Below, in pieces: positions 60,854 through 64,000 of a stretch of DNA of 64,000 nt. The notes below the pieces were generated by a model. That model had not been told where the DNA came from. It searched no databases and saw only the letters and a list, made by a program, of their open reading frames with translations. Source of the DNA: Closterium sp. NIES-65 (lineage: Eukaryota > Streptophyta > Zygnematophyceae > Desmidiales > Closteriaceae); the NCBI GenBank assembly GCA_948144175.1, contig CANXME010000105.1:434001-498000 (forward strand), written 5' to 3'. The number at the start of each line of letters is the position of its first letter. Within the stretch, counting starts at the first letter, position 1. Made by a program: the position numbers and the translations under genes.

Positions 60854-61912
60854 GATGAAAGCTCGATGAAAGCTGACGTGTGGTCGCTGGGAGTGGTGCT
60901 CTTTGCTCTTCTGTCGTCGTCCGTCCCCTTTTCGGGTCCCCACGAACGGAAGATTATCCGTCAGATTGCGGTAGCGCGAGATAATTTAGAACAGCTTATG
61001 TTTCCGTCAGGAAGTGCCGATGCTTTTAGCGAGGAGGTTGCTGGCGGGAATACGAGCCTGAGCTCCGGCGGCGAGATTCAGAGGGGGTCCAATGTGTGGC
61101 TGCGCGTTTCGGCGGAAGCCAAAGATTTGATTTCCAACATGCTAGAAATCGAGCCTGCCGCCCGCTTGTCCATTAACGACGTTGTTAGCCACCCGCGGCT
61201 GAGCCCGAAGGAAACGGGGGAACGGGGAACCATGAAGTGCGGTGGTGGCCTGGGTAGCGTTTGCGAAACGGACGCTGGACGCGATGAAGTTGCGGAGCTG
61301 AACGATATCGGCGATAAAACAGGCAGCTGTAACGCCGAATTGAGCGATTTTCCGCCGCCGCTGCGGCGGAGGAACACCTTTTCCTCGTTTTCAGACCGGA
61401 GCACGCCGATCGGCTCTCGTTTGGTTGATTCGGCTGAACGAAAGCGCGAGCACGAAAGGACAAACTCAGTTTCCACAGCACCCGCCGGGGAGGGCAGAGG
61501 CAGCAGTAGTCACACTCGGGCAGGCGAATCTTTGAATTTTCCGCCACCTCTGCGACGGAGGAACACTTTTGCCTCGTCTTCGGACCGGTCTAGGAGCACG
61601 CAGATTTGCTTGCGGATGGTGGATTCGGCTGAACAAAAGGGCGAGCACAAAAGGGCTACTTCATCAGTTCCCACAGCATCCGCTTCTGTCAACTCCCCCT
61701 TCGTTACAAGCACAGCCCCCAAGAGCATGAGAGGTAAAAAGCTCCTGATGCGCACGATCAGCTGGAGCATTGGGAACCTCGCGGATCTGATGAGTCTCGC
61801 AAGCGGTAACCGTTGCAGCAATACTCCTGGCGCTGTCAGCTACAGTGATTGGGACATAAACTCCGTCAGCTACATAAAAACAACACCAACGGCAGTTTCG
61901 GCGGCAAAATGA
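60854..61912 (+). pseudogene. Protein kinase, C-lobe and repeat tail
   Basis: Begins with an 11-bp tandem duplication (GATGAAAGCT at 60854 and again at 60865, one C between) that breaks the frame. The C-lobe follows (KADVWSLGVVLFALLSSSVPF ... AKDLISNMLEIEPAARLSI ... HPRL). The tail has two copies of an approximately 48-residue unit beginning FPPPLRRRNTF (about 61350 and 61540), each with an R-R-R-N-T basophilic phosphosite-like motif and a DSAE-K-EH-R segment. It ends at TGA 61910. No EF hands are seen, so it is not a full CDPK. Confidence 0.85.
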
Positions 61913-62483
61913 GCAGCGCTACTGGTGATGATTTGGGAAGCTTCTCATCACCTTTCTCACCACCACTTCAAGAGGAGGATACAAAGGAGCAAGAGGCAAG
62001 AGCGGCTGAGGCTGAAGCACAAGCAGCACCGTACAGATTTATTTTTCACACTCACGAGGGGCTAGGAGCAGGAGGGGAAGCGATCTCGCTAGGTCCAATA
62101 AAAGGTCTCCGTCACAGAAGCAGCCAAACCAAGGGTGGGGAAATACCTCACATGACCTGCACCACTGCTGCCAGTGCTGCTGCTTCAGTGCATGCTCCTT
62201 TTTCTGTTGAGGCCAGCCGTTGTGTAGACCGTACTGCTGCACATCCCTCCAGGGCCTTGGAGGGAAGTTGCTGCGATGTTTCCCACGGATCCTCACACCC
62301 TGCTGCTACATCTGCCATGTCTCGCTCTCTCACCGCTACAGCCTATTCTGACTCTTCCAGTCGCTCATGTGAACGTGGTGTTGCTGCTGCTGTAGCTGCT
62401 ACTGAAACAACCAAAACAGCAAGAGCTTGGGGGAGGAGTTACACAGATACAAGGCACAGATCCCCACACAGTCCCCGCTCGCG
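61913..62483 (+). other. Kinase 3' flank with weak open frame
   Basis: Probably the kinase 3' UTR. A frame from 61849 overlaps the kinase end by 64 bases and runs to 62586 (245 codons, Ala/Ser/Arg-rich). I recognise nothing in it and doubt it is a gene. Confidence 0.4.
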
Positions 62484-62756
62484 ATGGAGCCGCCGAATGT
62501 GCCGGCGCCAGAGATGTGGGAGGCTCCCGCCAGTATGCAGGCGGAGACCCCTCGCCGCCGTGGGCGTGTGCTGCCGGCGTAGATGACGGCGCCGACCCCG
62601 CGTTGGGTCACCCTGGCTCAGCAGGCGGCTCGCCCCCATGAGCTCATTGAAGCAGGGGCGCCCGCCGTGATGGGCGGGTTCCTGGATGCGGCCGAGTGGA
62701 TGAGGATGCGAGGGGTGTTGATACCCCCTTGTGTTGATTTCGTTTCGGTGCTGTAA
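62484..62756 (+). other. Two short abutting open frames (unassigned)
   Basis: ATG 62484 to TAG 62580 (32 codons, MEPPNVPAPEMWEAP...), then ATG 62583 directly after, in the same frame, to TAA 62754 (57 codons, MTAPTPRWVTLAQQ...). This looks like one roughly 90-codon frame broken by a TAG. Local GC is higher than in the downstream sequence. No family recognised; it could be a transposon or exon remnant. Confidence 0.35.
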
Positions 62757-63640
62757 ATGTGCAAGACTCGTGCACATTGACATCAGCTTGGTGCAATCCA
62801 TGTTAACTTTGCATGGGAGACAGGTGGGGCTTGTTAATTGGCGGGGTTGGGCTGGTTCGTATGCTGTGTGGGGGAGAGATGTTGTTTGTGATGAGATGGG
62901 TGATGTTTGTTTTAATGAAATTGCAGTGGTAACCAAGTCCACCAACAAACAACAAGTAAGTCCGCCCTGCACTGTGCGGAATAAAACAAACGTGTTACAA
63001 CCAGTGTTAGATAAAATCACCTGGCAGTCTAGGCGAAACCTGACGAACTGGGCGAAATGCCAAAATCACTTATAAGCCCAGAGGAAGACCCAAGTGTGGG
63101 GGACTCTAACGGGCATCAGGTGTACTAAAATATTGCGGATTGGTCTGTAGGAATGCATGGGCAATCCACCAGGTTTTGTTGTTTCGCCGACCCTCCGTGC
63201 AATCGACGTATGGCTGCTCTGATTGGAGAACCCAGCGCCTTCCGGTTACCACCTGTCAGATACAGTAATTTAGGGCGATGCGTTTGACGTCAGCAGAGGT
63301 GGGGTGGCATCCACCATGCACCACCCGCATTGGCGGTCCGCTACGTCCTGCTCTGTTGGTCAGGGGAGGGTGTCCTCAAATGTTTGCTGGTTGCGTAGCA
63401 GATATTGCAATATCCAACGAATGTGTTGTCAGGCGTGATTCGGGCAGGATAATGGAGAAAATACCTTTTGAGGCTGAAAATAGTGGGACCCGTGTGTGCC
63501 GAGCCTGCTTCTGTGTAACTTCTAGAATTAGTAAGCATATCTTCCGCGAAAGGAACAAATGTACGGGCATGAGAATTAACATGCCAGAATTTCAGAGTTG
63601 AAGTTGTGTGAAGGATGATGGGTCAAGTTCCGTGTCCTGA
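62757..63640. other. Intergenic sequence
   Basis: Lower-GC, non-repetitive sequence. Short frames (for example 63278-63601, 107 codons) have no recognisable motif. No LTR, tRNA or other element seen. Confidence 0.6.
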
Positions 63641-64000
63641 CCTGGTCGTGAAGCAGACAGATCATGCATTAATGGAAGGTACGGTGTCGGTGGTTGCGGT
63701 AAGTTTCGGTGCGGTGAAGATTATTTAGGTACGTTTTGGTGAGGTGCTTGACGGCCCACCACCACCAATTTTGTTGCTTCCCGCCAAAATGGCCCCAGAC
63801 TGGTTTCGAGCAGAAATTGCACTACGTTCAAGTCTGCCACGAACATGTGAATCTCCACGTTTTCATAGAAATTCTCCACAGGCCATGGCTTCCCATAGCC
63901 ATTAAAAGTATATCTGCTGTATCATGCCTTGGAATCAGCCAATCCAAGCTAAAGCGGATGATTCGTTACGTCTCTCGTACTACCTACATTGTTTCTCCGC
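63641..64000 (+). repeat. Diverged copy of the kinase 5' flank
   Basis: Collinear with 51730-52150: CCTGGTCGTGAAG, TTTCGGTGCGGT, TTGGTGAGGTGCTTGAC, GTGAATCTCCACGT, CATAGAAAT, CCATGGCTTCC and TACTACCTACATT blocks in the same order with substitutions and indels between. It lacks the Gypsy LTR in front. A second kinase copy would be expected to start just past the window end. Confidence 0.75.

Overview
This window is almost entirely a nest of LTR retrotransposons sitting in the 5' flank and coding region of one host protein-kinase gene. The organism is a eukaryote of the green-plant lineage. The evidence is initiator-tRNA-Met primer-binding sites of the plant Ty1/Copia type, a chromodomain-bearing Ty3/Gypsy (chromovirus) element, and a kinase resembling plant CDPK/PEPC-kinase proteins. 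A GC-rich streptophyte alga, possibly a zygnematophyte such as Closterium, is my best guess, but the species is not established. I see no rRNA, tRNA gene, CRISPR array or bacterial feature.

Layout. One Ty3/Gypsy chromovirus spans 1-51729; its 5' LTR starts about 18 bp before the window. It has been split by later insertions. (A) A solo LTR lies in its 5' LTR (182-14432, itself split). It holds an antisense Copia (C, 273-7088), whose 5' LTR in turn holds an intact Copia (D, 7089-14386). (B) A 1.5-kb non-autonomous antisense element (14801-16295) lies inside a probable TIR element in the Gypsy leader. (E) A second non-autonomous element (17364-18824) is in gag. (F) A deleted Copia (20651-33177) is in the reverse transcriptase region and carries another Copia (G, 20712-28052) in its 5' LTR. 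(H) A decayed Copia (34485-50436) is in the integrase; it holds non-autonomous element I (38088-39344) and an intact antisense Copia (J, 42850-50120). Nearly every insertion has a 5-bp target-site duplication (TSD), so the order of events can be read. D and J have identical LTRs internally and uninterrupted Gag-Pol frames of about 1970 codons, so they look recent and potentially active.

From 51730 the host locus resumes: kinase 5' flank, kinase first part (52213-52598), an inserted Copia (K, 52599-60061, TSD CTACT), then the rest of the kinase (60067-61912). The kinase also has a frameshift near 60.52 kb and an 11-bp tandem duplication at 60854. The last 360 bp (63641-64000) are a diverged copy of the kinase 5' flank, suggesting a tandem paralogue just outside the window.

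How it works together. The Copia copies share one plan: short LTR (125-133 bp), PBS, a hairpin directly after the PBS, a GGGCCC palindrome, a long GC-rich minisatellite leader, Gag with a glycine-rich segment and an odd zinc knuckle, PR-IN-RT-RNase H, a conserved 3' UTR and a PPT. The small elements B, E and I keep only LTR, PBS, leader and PPT, and carry amplified arrays of GC hairpins next to the PBS. They look like parasites of the autonomous copies.
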